NCBI GenBank assembly: GCA_003554965.1 | Contig: PWHR01000038.1 | Coordinates: 1-64,000, forward strand | Length of the DNA stretch: 64,000 bases | Source: Thermoplasmata archaeon | Lineage (GTDB): Archaea > Thermoplasmatota > Thermoplasmata > Halarchaeoplasmatales > Halarchaeoplasmataceae | Direction of reading: 5' to 3' | Part shown: positions 52,044 to 61,383 of the stretch, piece after piece | Layout of the letters: each line of letters opens with the position of its first letter | Numbering within the stretch: position 1 is the first letter of the stretch | Position numbers and translations under genes: made by a program | The notes under the pieces: model-generated | What the model was told of the DNA's origin: nothing | The model's input: only the letters and a program-made list of their open reading frames with translations | Databases searched by the model: none

Positions 52044-53003
52044 ATGATAGAGATAAAACAAAAACATATTCCCGCTGTAGCGATAATCTGTATGCTCGTT
52101 ATAGTTCACATGATAGCACTGAACGTGGTTCAGATCTATCCTCAAGAATATCAAGCATTGGGTGAAGAGGGTGCAGAGAATCCTTTCATCCCACTTTTAT
52201 ACATCGTTTTCATACTTGCTTTTACCGGTTTCATGCTTTTTCTTTTCAAATATAAGAAAGGTAATGTTATTCAATATTTGATTTTAGCTGTTGTGGGGTT
52301 GACCCTTTTCTATGTTTTCTATCCCGTGTTATTTTATGCTGGAGCTAGGATAGGGATATTGCCATTCGATTGGCCCTTCTTCGCTTCGGTCTCGTTAGGG
52401 ATCGGTTTGACATACCTTCTTTACAAGAAACCAGAATGGTATGTGGTGAACGGTTTGGGTATAATAATGGGGGCCGGAATTGCTGGTATATTCGGCATGA
52501 CCTTTGGGATTTTACCGGTTTTCGTATTACTGATAGTTCTAGCAGTTTATGATTTTATCTCAGTCTATAAGACAAAACATATGCTGTCCTTAGCTTCGGG
52601 AGTGATGGAACTCAAGACTCCTGTGATGATGGTCGTTCCTCAAAAGAAGGATTATTCCTATGCGAAGAAGAAAAAGGTTATGGATGAAGTTAAAGGGAAT
52701 AAGGAAAGAGAGGCTATGTTTATTGGCCTTGGCGATATAATAATTCCTGGAATCCTACCTGTCTCGGCTAGTGTATATCTTGACCCTGCTGTTCAGGCAG
52801 CGGGGCACCCCGGACCTTTACTCGTGGCCGTAGGAAGTATAGTAGGTGCGGTATGCGGTATGATAATCCTCACTCGCTTCGTTCTGAAAGGCAAACCTCA
52901 TGCAGGACTGCCTTTATTGAATTCAGGAGCAATATTGGGTTACTTGGTTACTTATCTGATAATTTATCAGGATCTTACTTTTGGTATCACGATACCGTGG
53001 TAA
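52044..53003 (+). CDS. Presenilin/SPP-type intramembrane aspartyl protease
   Basis: The 319-residue protein has about nine membrane helices. VLAVYDFISVYKTKHM has the first catalytic Asp (Y-D), MFIGLGDIIIPGILPV the second (G-x-G-D), and PHAGLPLLNSG the P-A-L-like motif before the last helix. Archaeal members cut proteins inside the membrane and serve as models for presenilin. The gene starts 10 bases after the aIF2-beta stop. Confidence 0.9.
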   Translation: MIEIKQKHIPAVAIICMLVIVHMIALNVVQIYPQEYQALGEEGAENPFIPLLYIVFILAFTGFMLFLFKYKKGNVIQYLILAVVGLTLFYVFYPVLFYAGARIGILPFDWPFFASVSLGIGLTYLLYKKPEWYVVNGLGIIMGAGIAGIFGMTFGILPVFVLLIVLAVYDFISVYKTKHMLSLASGVMELKTPVMMVVPQKKDYSYAKKKKVMDEVKGNKEREAMFIGLGDIIIPGILPVSASVYLDPAVQAAGHPGPLLVAVGSIVGAVCGMIILTRFVLKGKPHAGLPLLNSGAILGYLVTYLIIYQDLTFGITIPW

Positions 53004-53054
53004 ATATTCTCAGACCGACAGTTTAAATAATCTAAGACCATCTTTTATCTACAG

Positions 53055-53708
53055 ATGAGTACAAAGAAGAAAAAAGTCAAAAAGAGATACGAGAGATGGA
53101 CACCTCTTTACGATAAGATCGACAATTTTCCATTTATTTCTAGATATCAGAAGAAATGGAAAAAGAACGCTTTAGAAGCTCTTGATCTATCTGATGGAGA
53201 TAAAGTTTTAGATATCGGAACCGGGACCGGTGAGATACTTCCATGGATAGTTGATAGGATGGAAGAAGGTGAGGTTATAGCTTCAGATATAAGTGAGGGC
53301 ATGCTCGAAAGAGCGAGAGGTAGATTAAAAAAACTGGAGAATCTTCCTTTAGGAGTAGATATCAAAGTGGTGAAGGACGATATAGAATCATCAAAATTTC
53401 CAGATGATCATTTTGACAAGATGATCGCCACTTTTACTTTCACTACCGTGCCTCATCTAGAGAAAGCTGTATCGGAGTGTTCAAGGATTTTAAGGTCAGG
53501 AGGAAAGATGATAATCCTGGACACTGGAAGACCGGATTCGGTCTACGGTTATCTTTTGTTTTATCCCATGATGATATCGGCAAAAGTATTCGGGAAGACT
53601 CATATCGACAGGAACGTAAAAAATGCCTTAGCGGAGAAGTTCGAAGTACAGCCGATCCAGAAGAACATGATGGGCATGGCCTATACTTTGGAATGTAGAT
53701 CACCCTGA
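53055..53708 (+). CDS. UbiE/MenG-like methyltransferase
   Basis: YERWTPLYDKIDNFPFISRYQ is the characteristic start of UbiE-like enzymes, followed by KVLDIGTGTGEILPWI (SAM loop), VIASDISEGMLERARGRL, and MIATFTFTTVPHLEKAVSECSRILRSGGKMIILD in part. It may methylate a quinone or lipid, or another small molecule. A TATA-like TTTAAATAA near 53025 precedes it. Confidence 0.8.
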   Translation: MSTKKKKVKKRYERWTPLYDKIDNFPFISRYQKKWKKNALEALDLSDGDKVLDIGTGTGEILPWIVDRMEEGEVIASDISEGMLERARGRLKKLENLPLGVDIKVVKDDIESSKFPDDHFDKMIATFTFTTVPHLEKAVSECSRILRSGGKMIILDTGRPDSVYGYLLFYPMMISAKVFGKTHIDRNVKNALAEKFEVQPIQKNMMGMAYTLECRSP

Positions 53709-53809
53709 TTTATGATCGTTTTTTCCATCCGTAATTAATAAGTACCATTAATGTTAATCCGTCAACAGTTGTCGATAATAACGAAAATAAAACAAGGAGT
53801 GTGGTAAAT

Positions 53810-55828
53810 TTGACAAAAAATGTTGCGAGTAAGAACGAAGAGGCAGGCAAGAAGTGGGTTAAAGAGGACCCTGATAAAGAAGACGTTTATTGGCCTAGTG
53901 AAGAACTGAAGAAGAAGGCGTGGATAAGCGATCCCAAGATATACAAGAAGGCCAAAGAGGATCCTAAGAAATTCTGGGCGGAGAAAGCCAAAGAGGCTTT
54001 GGACTGGTTCGAGGAGGGGGATGAGATATATGAAGAAGATCCACCCTATTTCAACTGGTTCATAGGAAGCAAGACAAATCTGGCTTACAACTGCTTGGAT
54101 AGACACCTCGAGGATAGAAGGAATCAGGCCGCTATAATATGGGAGCCAGAGCCGACGGATGAGAGCAATAGGATACTCACATACCAGGAACTCTACAGGG
54201 AAGTCAACAAGTTCGCCAATGCTCTCAAGGACCTTGGTGTCGAGAAAGGCGATGCAGTAACATTCTGGATGCCGATGATCCCCGAAACAGCGATAGCCGC
54301 TTTAGCGTGTCAAAGGATAGGAGCATGGCATTCGATAGTGTTCACAGCATTCAGCCCTGATGCGGTCAAAGATCGTATGGATGATGCAGGTTCTGAACTC
54401 CTGATAACCGCAGACGGTTTCTACAGAGGAGGTAAGACCGCAACTCTGAAAGAAAAGATAGACCCGATACTTGAAGAACTCGGCACAGACAACTGTGTCG
54501 TCGTTAACAGGGCCGGTACAGAACCTGAGATGAAAGAAGGTAGAGATCATTATTTCGATGAGTTGATCGAAGATAAAGAAAGTTATTGTGAACCGGAAAA
54601 ACTTGATGCTGAAGATACTGGTTTCCTTCTGTATACTTCAGGAACAACCGGTAAACCGAAAGGGATCAAGCATTCTGTAGGCGCTTATGCGGCCCAGGCA
54701 GCTCTGACCACAAAATGGGTCTTCGATCTTCATGAAAATGACGTGTATTTCTCGACTGCTGACATGGGATGGATAACCGGTCACAGTTATTCACTTTATG
54801 GACCACTATTGAACGGCGGAACCACGTTGTGGTATGAGGGTTCACCGTACTATCCGAACCCAGACCGCTGGTGGGATATAATAGAAAAATACGGAGCCAA
54901 CATATTCTACACAGCTCCAACAGCGATAAGGGCTTTGAGGCAGAAAGGATCGGATTGGATAGAAGATCATGACCTAAGTTCTTTGAGACTGTTGGGCTCT
55001 GTCGGAGAACCTATAGATCCGGATACCTGGAAATGGTTCTTCAATAAAGTGGGAGAAGGAAGATGTCCGATCGTAGACACTTACTGGCAGACCGAAACAG
55101 GCGGCATATTGTTGACCTCTTTGCCTGGTATAGGTCCGTTCGTGCCCGGTGTAGCCGGTCCAGCACTGCCCGGAATAACTTATGATGTGTTGGATGCAAC
55201 AGGCGAACCGGTTGACGTAAACGAGAGCGGCAAGGTCGTGCAGAAGCCCCCGTTCGGTATAGGATTGCTGCGCGGTGTTTACAAAGCCCACGAAAAGTAC
55301 AAAGCAGAGTACTGGAGTGAATACGGCGACAAGATCTACTTCTCCGGAGACGGAGGAAGGAAAACAGAACATGAAGTCGGCGGTAACAGATTGATAGAGA
55401 TAACCGGAAGGATCGACGACGTTCTAGAAGTCTCTGGACACCGTCTAGGTTCTGCGGAGATAGAGGACGCTATAAGCGATCTAGATGAGATCGTAGAGGT
55501 GGCTGTAGTACCGAAACCGCACGATGTGAAAGGAGAAGTTCCCGCTGTGTTCGCACTCTTGAAATCAGATGTTGAAGTGAGCGAAGAAATCGAAGAGAAG
55601 ATAGTCAACATAGTCAGGGAGAAAGTCGGTCCTGTCGCGACTCCTGGAGCTATATACTTCGTGCCGGACGTACCGAGAACCGAGAGCGGTAAAGTGATCA
55701 GAAGATTCCTGAAGGGACTTGTGAAAGACGGCGAGCTAGGAGACATGACCACTGCCAGCAATCCAGAATGTCTGAAGGAACTGGCTGAAATAACAGAATA
55801 CAACGGACCAGAAGAATTCGAGTTCTAG
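53810..55828 (+). CDS. acs: AMP-forming acetyl-CoA synthetase
   Basis: The 673-residue protein has the adenylate-forming motifs: FLLYTSGTTGKPKGIKHSVG (A3), DTYWQTETGG (A5), YFSGDGGRK (A7), ITGRIDDVLEVSGHRLGSAEIE (A8) and RTESGKVIRRFLKGL (A10 Lys). The W-W at NPDRWWDI and the N-terminal SWPSEELKKKAW-like region fit acetyl- or propionyl-CoA synthetases. It makes acetyl-CoA from acetate, ATP and CoA. The TTG at 53810 has AAGGAG ten bases upstream; the GTG at 53801 is too near it. Confidence 0.92.
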   Translation: MTKNVASKNEEAGKKWVKEDPDKEDVYWPSEELKKKAWISDPKIYKKAKEDPKKFWAEKAKEALDWFEEGDEIYEEDPPYFNWFIGSKTNLAYNCLDRHLEDRRNQAAIIWEPEPTDESNRILTYQELYREVNKFANALKDLGVEKGDAVTFWMPMIPETAIAALACQRIGAWHSIVFTAFSPDAVKDRMDDAGSELLITADGFYRGGKTATLKEKIDPILEELGTDNCVVVNRAGTEPEMKEGRDHYFDELIEDKESYCEPEKLDAEDTGFLLYTSGTTGKPKGIKHSVGAYAAQAALTTKWVFDLHENDVYFSTADMGWITGHSYSLYGPLLNGGTTLWYEGSPYYPNPDRWWDIIEKYGANIFYTAPTAIRALRQKGSDWIEDHDLSSLRLLGSVGEPIDPDTWKWFFNKVGEGRCPIVDTYWQTETGGILLTSLPGIGPFVPGVAGPALPGITYDVLDATGEPVDVNESGKVVQKPPFGIGLLRGVYKAHEKYKAEYWSEYGDKIYFSGDGGRKTEHEVGGNRLIEITGRIDDVLEVSGHRLGSAEIEDAISDLDEIVEVAVVPKPHDVKGEVPAVFALLKSDVEVSEEIEEKIVNIVREKVGPVATPGAIYFVPDVPRTESGKVIRRFLKGLVKDGELGDMTTASNPECLKELAEITEYNGPEEFEF

Positions 55829-55866
55829 ATGGCTGAAATCCTTTAAGGTCCCCCAAACCCCTTTAT

Positions 55867-56487
55867 TTACTCTTTTTCTCTCATCTCTTTTTTCCTTTTT
55901 TGAAGCCTTTCGTACTTTTCTTCATATAGTTCCTTACAGGAAGAGCAGCAGAGATAGTGCTCCTTACCGTCCTTTTTCCACTTCACCGGTTCTCCTTTTA
56001 TGGGCTTGTTGCAGTAGTAGCAGTTTATATCTAAAGGAACGTTCTCGTCCAAAGGAAGCCAAGGCACCTTCTTTTCTTCCTCTTGAACTCTCCAAAGATC
56101 TGATATCTTGACTCCTTCTTCTTCCTCTATCAATGTGGTGGCTTCGTCTACTTGGTTGAAATGATTTACAAAAAGGGTCAATAGATAGGGTCCGCCTTCC
56201 AACTTTTCTAAGGCGCGAAACCTCTTATGAGAATCTACTAATTTTCTTAATCCTTCTTCCATATCTCCTTCAATTTCGACCTTGAGATAGTATTTTTGGA
56301 ACCCTATCTTACTGTGATCCAATTCTACTCGAAAACCTTCGATGATACCCATATTTTCCAACTTTTCCAGTTTTGAACTGACCGTAGGTGTGCTCACCCC
56401 GACTTTATCCGCCAAGATCCTGCGGGACTGCCTTCCCTCTTTTTGAAGTTCGATAAGCATCTTCAATTCGGTTTCGTCGAGCTTCAT
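55867..56487 (-). CDS. Lrp/AsnC-type regulator with C-terminal TRASH metal-binding domain
   Basis: Residues 1-60 are a winged helix (LDETELKMLIELQKEGRQ, VGVSTPTVSSKLEKLENMGII), residues 60-145 an Lrp-like sensor part, and residues 155-195 a TRASH domain (INCYYCNKPIKG, then YLCCSSCKELYEEKY). TRASH domains of archaeal regulators bind copper and similar soft metals. It is divergent from the YHS and copper ATPase genes, which it very likely controls, as CopT-type regulators do. Confidence 0.88.
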   Translation of the reverse strand: MKLDETELKMLIELQKEGRQSRRILADKVGVSTPTVSSKLEKLENMGIIEGFRVELDHSKIGFQKYYLKVEIEGDMEEGLRKLVDSHKRFRALEKLEGGPYLLTLFVNHFNQVDEATTLIEEEEGVKISDLWRVQEEEKKVPWLPLDENVPLDINCYYCNKPIKGEPVKWKKDGKEHYLCCSSCKELYEEKYERLQKRKKEMREKE

Positions 56488-56594
56488 ATATCCTTCAGGG
56501 ACGTTTGGATTACTTAGATTTTTTGTTTGTAAAGATATCGGCAGATTGTTTTAACATTTGTATACCGAAAGTGCCTTTTATACCGGCAACAATG

Positions 56595-56610
56595 TTATAA
56601 CGGTGTTAAA
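56595..56610 (+). promoter_or_regulatory. Candidate metal operator before the YHS gene
   Basis: GTTATAACGGTGTTAAA contains the 10-mer ATAACGGTGT shared with two other start sites. It lies about 15 bases after a TTTTATA box, at the expected transcription start, and directly before the ATG at 56612. Confidence 0.5.
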
Positions 56611-56611
56611 A

Positions 56612-56755
56612 ATGGCTGTAGATCCCGTATGTGATATGAAAGTCGACGAGGAGGATGCAGAGTTCAAGACCGAATATAAAGGTAAAAAGTACTACTTCTG
56701 CGCTCCCGGATGCAAGACCCTATTCGAGGAGGACCCAGAAAAGTACCTCGAGTAG
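56612..56755 (+). CDS. YHS-domain metal-binding protein
   Basis: The 47-residue protein is a single YHS domain: VDPVCDMKVDEEDAEF and YYFCAPGCKTLFEEDPEKYL, with the paired cysteines expected to bind copper or another soft metal. Such small proteins often pass copper to the ATPase or guard the cytoplasm. The ATG at 56612 agrees with the domain start. The copA gene follows 40 bases later. Confidence 0.88.
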   Translation: MAVDPVCDMKVDEEDAEFKTEYKGKKYYFCAPGCKTLFEEDPEKYLE

Positions 56756-56795
56756 GGTAAACCCCCTTTCCATTTGATTTATGAGGTTGATATTT

Positions 56796-59288
56796 ATGAC
56801 TGAAAAAAACAAAAAGGAGAAAGAAAAGGTCCCTATCGAGGGGATGACGTGCGCCTCCTGTGCTCAGACTATAGAAGGGGCTTTAGACAAACAGGAGGGT
56901 ATTGAGAAAGCTGACGTTAACCTGATGACGGAGAAAGCGAGTATAGAATTTGATCCTAAAAAAATAGATATGGATAAGATCAGCGAGACGGTTGAGAAAA
57001 CAGGTTATAAAGTGGCGGAGAAAGAGGAAGAAAAAGGAGAGACCACGTTAGAAGTTACCGGTATGACTTGTGCTTCCTGTGCCGATACCGTTGATAAAGC
57101 TCTTTCCGGAGTTGAGGGGGTTGAGAATGTCACGGTCAACATAAGTACTGAAAAAGCAAAAGTAGTATATGAACCTAATCTGGTTTCTAAAACAGATTTG
57201 ATAAAGACTATAGAAGAAGTAGGATATGGAGTTGCTTCAGAAGATGAAAAAGAGACAGATGCAGAGATGAGATTGGCAAAGACCAAGCAACTCATGATCT
57301 ATGCATGGATAGGCACTGGTTTACTTTTGGCATATGAATTTTTGTTTCTTCAATTTATAGACTTACCTGATCAGACAGCGATGATCATTTCGGGTATTAT
57401 AGCTACTCCAGTTGCATTGATCATAGGATGGCCCACCGTGCACTCAAAGACCTTTTCCGCATTAAAAGGCGGTAATATCAACATGGAAACCCTGATAACT
57501 CTTGGTGTTCTCTCTGCATGGACCACCGGTATATTGGCGATCTTGATAGAAATCCCTGGTTTTTTCATGGTCTCTGCCATGATTCTGTCATTCCATCTCA
57601 TAGGACAGTACTTGGAAGATAAAGCTAAAGGAAGAGCTTCTCAAGCGATCCAAAAATTGCTGGAATTGGAAGCCGATACCGCTCGAGTCATCAGAGAGGG
57701 AGAAGAGAAGGAGATCCCTCTTGAAGAAGTGGAAGTGGGAGAGTCTATGATCGTAAAGCCCGGTGAAAAGATACCAACAGATGGTGTAGTTAAAGAAGGA
57801 AGTTCAGCTGTCGATGAGTCGATGGCTACGGGTGAGTCCGTACCCGTAGAAAAGAATGAAGGCGATGAAGTCATCGGTTCTACTATAAATCAGGACGGCA
57901 TTTTGAAAGTCGAAGCGACAAAGATCGGGAAAGATACGTTCCTATCTCAGGTAGTCGAGATGGTCGAAGACGCTCAGGCCACAAGACTTCCGGTCCAAGC
58001 CCTTGCAGATAAGGTGACTTCAAAGTTCGTTCCCGCGGTTATTTTGATCTCTTTAGCTACTATGGTCAGTTGGGTGCTTTTTACCGGTCAATTACAGGGA
58101 GTTCTAGAATGGGCAGGTAACTTTTTGCCATGGGTAAATCCAGATTTGGGTACTCTCGGCCTTGTACTCTTTGCAGGTATAGCTGTCTTAGTTATCTCAT
58201 GTCCCTGCGCTTTGGGTTTAGCAACGCCAACTTCAGTTATGGTTGGCACCGGGAAGGGAGCGGAAAATGGGATACTTTTCAGAGAAGGCTCCGCTCTTGA
58301 GTACATACAGGATCTAGATATCATCGTGTTCGATAAAACCGGGACCTTGACTAAAGGTAAGCCGGAATTAACGGACGTTTGGCCCTCTAGATCGAATCTT
58401 TCTCAAAAGGAACTCCTTCGGAAGGCAGCTTCTATTGAGAACGCCTCAGAGCATCCGATAGCTCAGGCTGTGGTTAGAGGAGCTACAAAACAAGATATAG
58501 AAATAACCCAGGTGAAAGATTTCGAAAATGTTAGAGGAAAAGGTGTGAAAGGAAAAGTTGACGAAGAATTAGTGATCGTCGGAACTAGGAAACTTATCGA
58601 AGAGGAATTGAACGGAAAAAAAATCCCTGACAAAGCTATGAAGAGAAGAGCTCAACTTCAGGATGAGGGTAAAACTTCGTTCTTTGTCGCGGTTGAAGGT
58701 GAAATCAAAGGAGTTATCGCCGTTGCCGACGAGTTGAAGGAGGGCGCCAAAGAAGCGATACATCAGATAAAAGAGTTCGGTATCAAGACCGCCATCTTGA
58801 CCGGCGATAATCAGAGAGTCGGGGAAGCGATAGCATCCCAAGTTGGTATAGAAGAAGTCGAAGCTGACGTTCTTCCTGACAGGAAAGCCGAGAGGATAAA
58901 AGAGTTACAGAAAAGAGGCGGAAGGAACAAGATTGCTATGGTCGGTGACGGTATCAACGACGCTCCCGCACTAACCCAAGCAGATATCGGCTTTGCCATA
59001 GGGACAGGGACCGATATAGCGATAGAGTCGGGCGATGTGACCCTTGTAAGAGGTGAACTGGAAACCATAGCTCAGGCCTTCAAATTGTCCAAAGCGACCA
59101 TGAAGAACATAAAACAGAACTTATTCTGGGCCTTCGGTTACAACTCTGCAGCGATCCCTGCTGCTGCGTTAGGATTTTTGCACCCAGCTATAGCAGCCGG
59201 AGCGATGGCCATGTCATCGGTGACCGTCGTGTCAAACGCATTGAGGCTGAAAAAAGTTGACATCGGAACGGAGGAGGATAAAAGATGA
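56796..59288 (+). CDS. copA: Copper-translocating P1B-type ATPase
   Basis: Two heavy-metal domains (each with GMTCASC, at residues about 15-22 and 88-95) precede the membrane core. TGESVP is the actuator motif, [11 protein letters not shown] the C-P-C site in the membrane, DKTGTLTKG the phosphorylated Asp, SEHPIAQAV the nucleotide-binding His-Pro, and [12 protein letters not shown] the hinge. The pattern of Cu+ exporters is complete. The start at 56796 follows GAGGTTGAT with good spacing; the ATG at 56781 is in front of that site. Confidence 0.95.
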   Translation: MTEKNKKEKEKVPIEGMTCASCAQTIEGALDKQEGIEKADVNLMTEKASIEFDPKKIDMDKISETVEKTGYKVAEKEEEKGETTLEVTGMTCASCADTVDKALSGVEGVENVTVNISTEKAKVVYEPNLVSKTDLIKTIEEVGYGVASEDEKETDAEMRLAKTKQLMIYAWIGTGLLLAYEFLFLQFIDLPDQTAMIISGIIATPVALIIGWPTVHSKTFSALKGGNINMETLITLGVLSAWTTGILAILIEIPGFFMVSAMILSFHLIGQYLEDKAKGRASQAIQKLLELEADTARVIREGEEKEIPLEEVEVGESMIVKPGEKIPTDGVVKEGSSAVDESMATGESVPVEKNEGDEVIGSTINQDGILKVEATKIGKDTFLSQVVEMVEDAQATRLPVQALADKVTSKFVPAVILISLATMVSWVLFTGQLQGVLEWAGNFLPWVNPDLGTLGLVLFAGIAVLVISCPCALGLATPTSVMVGTGKGAENGILFREGSALEYIQDLDIIVFDKTGTLTKGKPELTDVWPSRSNLSQKELLRKAASIENASEHPIAQAVVRGATKQDIEITQVKDFENVRGKGVKGKVDEELVIVGTRKLIEEELNGKKIPDKAMKRRAQLQDEGKTSFFVAVEGEIKGVIAVADELKEGAKEAIHQIKEFGIKTAILTGDNQRVGEAIASQVGIEEVEADVLPDRKAERIKELQKRGGRNKIAMVGDGINDAPALTQADIGFAIGTGTDIAIESGDVTLVRGELETIAQAFKLSKATMKNIKQNLFWAFGYNSAAIPAAALGFLHPAIAAGAMAMSSVTVVSNALRLKKVDIGTEEDKR

Positions 59289-59668
59289 TCGAGGAAACGC
59301 TTTCTTCTGCAGCATCGATCTGTTTGAACGCCAACGGTAATCACCATATGGACGGCTGGTCCATGATGGGGGGATGGTGGTTCATATGGCCGATAATCTG
59401 GATAGCGATAGCCTTAGTCATTGGTCTTTTGGTCTACAGAGATGCAGAGAAAAGAGGCATGAACGGACTTCTATGGTTCATACTTGTCCTGCTCCCGATG
59501 GTCGGCTTACTGTTCCTGGTTATCTACATAGTACTTAGGGAAGAGAAAAGAACGGTCTCAAGGAGGAGAACGGAAAAGAGCGCAGGGAAGATACTTGACG
59601 AGAGGTATGCGAGAGGAGAGATATCTGATGGAGAATATAAAAGGAAAAAGAAGGAGATTAGAAAATAG
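59285..59668 (+). CDS. Membrane protein with C-terminal SHOCT domain
   Basis: Two membrane helices ([21 protein letters not shown] and [21 protein letters not shown]) lead to a SHOCT domain ([20 protein letters not shown]). The N-terminus has [16 protein letters not shown], rich in His and Met, which may bind copper. The ATG overlaps the copA stop (ATGA), so the two are made together. Confidence 0.8.
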   Translation: MIEETLSSAASICLNANGNHHMDGWSMMGGWWFIWPIIWIAIALVIGLLVYRDAEKRGMNGLLWFILVLLPMVGLLFLVIYIVLREEKRTVSRRRTEKSAGKILDERYARGEISDGEYKRKKKEIRK

Positions 59669-59700
59669 AAGATGAGAAGCAACCAACAAATATATATAGC

Positions 59701-59717
59701 CTATAACGGTGTTATAG
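59701..59717 (+). promoter_or_regulatory. Palindromic operator candidate before the His-rich gene
   Basis: CTATAACGGTGTTATAG is a perfect palindrome of 7-bp arms around three bases. It fills the space between the TATA box at about 59688-59697 and the ATG at 59719, where a bound repressor would block RNA polymerase. It contains the shared ATAACGGTGT. Confidence 0.6.
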
Positions 59718-59718
59718 G

Positions 59719-60015
59719 ATGATGTCAAAGAACAGAAAACTGCTTGCAGGAACGATCGCCCTGGTACTGGTCATAAGTTTATTTGTGGGAACCAGCTTAA
59801 TAATGGCCCAAGAGAGTGACGAACTCTCCAACGGTGAAGAGCCTGGTGAGTATGAGGAACCATGGTATTGTCATGATCAAGAGGAACATGAGGACCATTA
59901 TGAGGATCATCATGAGGATGATGATCACCACCATGGAGGAAGACACCATCACGAAGACGGTTCCTTTGGTGGAGGGTTCACCCGTATGATAAGACGGATG
60001 TTCCCTGGTCATTAA
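59719..60015 (+). CDS. Secreted His-rich metal-binding protein
   Basis: A signal peptide (LLAGTIALVLVISLFVGTSLI) is followed by an acidic stretch and a cluster of His and Asp/Glu (HEDHYEDHHEDDDHHHGGRHHH). The region should bind copper, zinc or nickel outside the cell or at the membrane. The message looks leaderless, with the operator just before the start. No homologue is recognised; composition alone supports the function. Confidence 0.7.
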   Translation: MMSKNRKLLAGTIALVLVISLFVGTSLIMAQESDELSNGEEPGEYEEPWYCHDQEEHEDHYEDHHEDDDHHHGGRHHHEDGSFGGGFTRMIRRMFPGH

Positions 60016-60104
60016 AGAACGAAGTCGAACCGATAGGTGCCAGTGTGATCAAAAACCTCTTCATTTTATTTATTTGCTTCTTAAATACTGGTAAGTGATG
60101 AAAT

Positions 60105-60695
60105 ATGAATTCTTTGGCCCTCAAAAACCTATCGAAAAAAAGGAATCAGATCATCGTAGTCTTGTTCGTGCTATCCCTTGTCTATACTTTGAGCATTTTC
60201 ATAGCTCCCTTGACTCTTGAATCTGGTACTGTCTCTGAAATAAATGGAAGCGCCAATCAGGTTGTCAATGAGGAAAAGTGGGAAGAACTAACGTTTTACC
60301 ATCGAAAGGTGTATTACTTCGGTGATTTGAACTGCCACCAGATGAGTTCCCGTTCTTATCACATCAATGATAACCAGATGCCCATAGCCGGTAGATCGAC
60401 GGGCATATTCATGGGATTGACAGCGGGCTTTTTTACCATGTCTTTCGCGGAAAGTGCTGGAGATTTCAAACATACTTTGCTCGGTCTGCTAGATGCGGAT
60501 CCGGATCTCTCCGAAAATAAAGAATGGCTTCTGCTCTTTCTTTTCGGTTCTTTGTTCGCTCTCCCTATGATCTTGGACGGCGGTCTTCAGTTCATAATCG
60601 ACTACCACAGCTTCAACGAATTCAGGACCTTCACAGGAATTTTGTTTGGCATAGGATTCTCAAGTTTTATATCCTCGATGATCATATCTTCATGA
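60105..60695 (+). CDS. DUF2085 membrane protein
   Basis: The 196-residue protein has about four membrane helices and the DUF2085 block LNCHQMSSRSYHINDNQMPIAGRSTGIFMG in part, where the H-Q and the R-S/C-T-G-I-F/Y-x-G motifs are typical. In most members the second motif has cysteines; here it reads A-G-R-S-T. A TTAAATA box lies about 25 bases upstream. Function unknown. Confidence 0.75.
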   Translation: MNSLALKNLSKKRNQIIVVLFVLSLVYTLSIFIAPLTLESGTVSEINGSANQVVNEEKWEELTFYHRKVYYFGDLNCHQMSSRSYHINDNQMPIAGRSTGIFMGLTAGFFTMSFAESAGDFKHTLLGLLDADPDLSENKEWLLLFLFGSLFALPMILDGGLQFIIDYHSFNEFRTFTGILFGIGFSSFISSMIISS

Positions 60696-60705
60696 GGGGA
60701 GTAAA

Positions 60706-61314
60706 TTGTTTGAATCGAAAAATTCAGAAAAGAACATCTTCAATCTGCTAGCGCCATGGTACGATAGATTCAGAAAGATCGTTGAATCAGGTGAGATTGT
60801 AGAGATAAGTCAAGAGATAGAGAAAATCGAAAGAAGCAATGATAGAACTCTGAAGATACTAGATGTAGGGGGAGGAACAGGAAATCATTGGCGAGAAAAA
60901 GTCAGTGATGGAAAGGATTTTTACTTACTTGATGAGAACAGGTCCATGTTGAGTCACTCCGAAGAAGAAATAAGGGCCATCCAGGGCGATGCACAAAGTA
61001 CACCTTTCAAAGAGAAGACATTTGACGTTGTTCTGTGTGTTGACGCCTTACATCATTTTGATGATAGACTTGGCAGCTTGGAAGAGATGGACAGAATGTT
61101 AAAACCAAAAGGTAAAATAATATTTGTCGATTTCGATCCAGAAAATATCTTAACTAGAGGTATCTCTTTGATCGAACGATCATTTGGCGAACCCGGTACT
61201 TTTATTCCTCTCCATAGTCTAAAAAATTTTTTCGAGAAAAAAGGTTACAGTTCTAAGTTGAAAAGGTTGAATTCCTATATGTATCTCTTTACTTTCCAAA
61301 AAAATGATGCCTAG
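60706..61314 (+). CDS. Class I SAM-dependent methyltransferase
   Basis: LLAPWYDRFRKIV starts the protein, followed by KILDVGGGTGNHW (SAM loop), FYLLDENRSML, and FDVVLCVDALHHFDDRLGSLEEMDRMLKPKGKIIFVDFD in part, all typical of methyltransferase 11. The start is TTG at 60706 with GGGGAG upstream. The neighbouring iron and copper genes hint at a metal- or lipid-related substrate, but this cannot be seen. Confidence 0.78.
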   Translation: MFESKNSEKNIFNLLAPWYDRFRKIVESGEIVEISQEIEKIERSNDRTLKILDVGGGTGNHWREKVSDGKDFYLLDENRSMLSHSEEEIRAIQGDAQSTPFKEKTFDVVLCVDALHHFDDRLGSLEEMDRMLKPKGKIIFVDFDPENILTRGISLIERSFGEPGTFIPLHSLKNFFEKKGYSSKLKRLNSYMYLFTFQKNDA

Positions 61315-61352
61315 GCGTATCTTCCTAAAAACATTTAAATACTCCTCCATTT

Positions 61353-61383
61353 TTAGGTATGCCTAACATAACGGTGTGATAAG
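61353..61383 (+). promoter_or_regulatory. DtxR-like palindrome and ATAACGGTGT motif before the iron ABC operon
   Basis: TTAGGTATGCCTAA at 61353-61366 has the arms TTAGG/CCTAA known from DtxR/IdeR-type iron regulators. Directly after it, CATAACGGTGTGATAAG ends at the ATG. A TTTAAATAC box at about 61334-61342 is upstream. GGTGTGAT could also act as a ribosome site. Confidence 0.55.
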
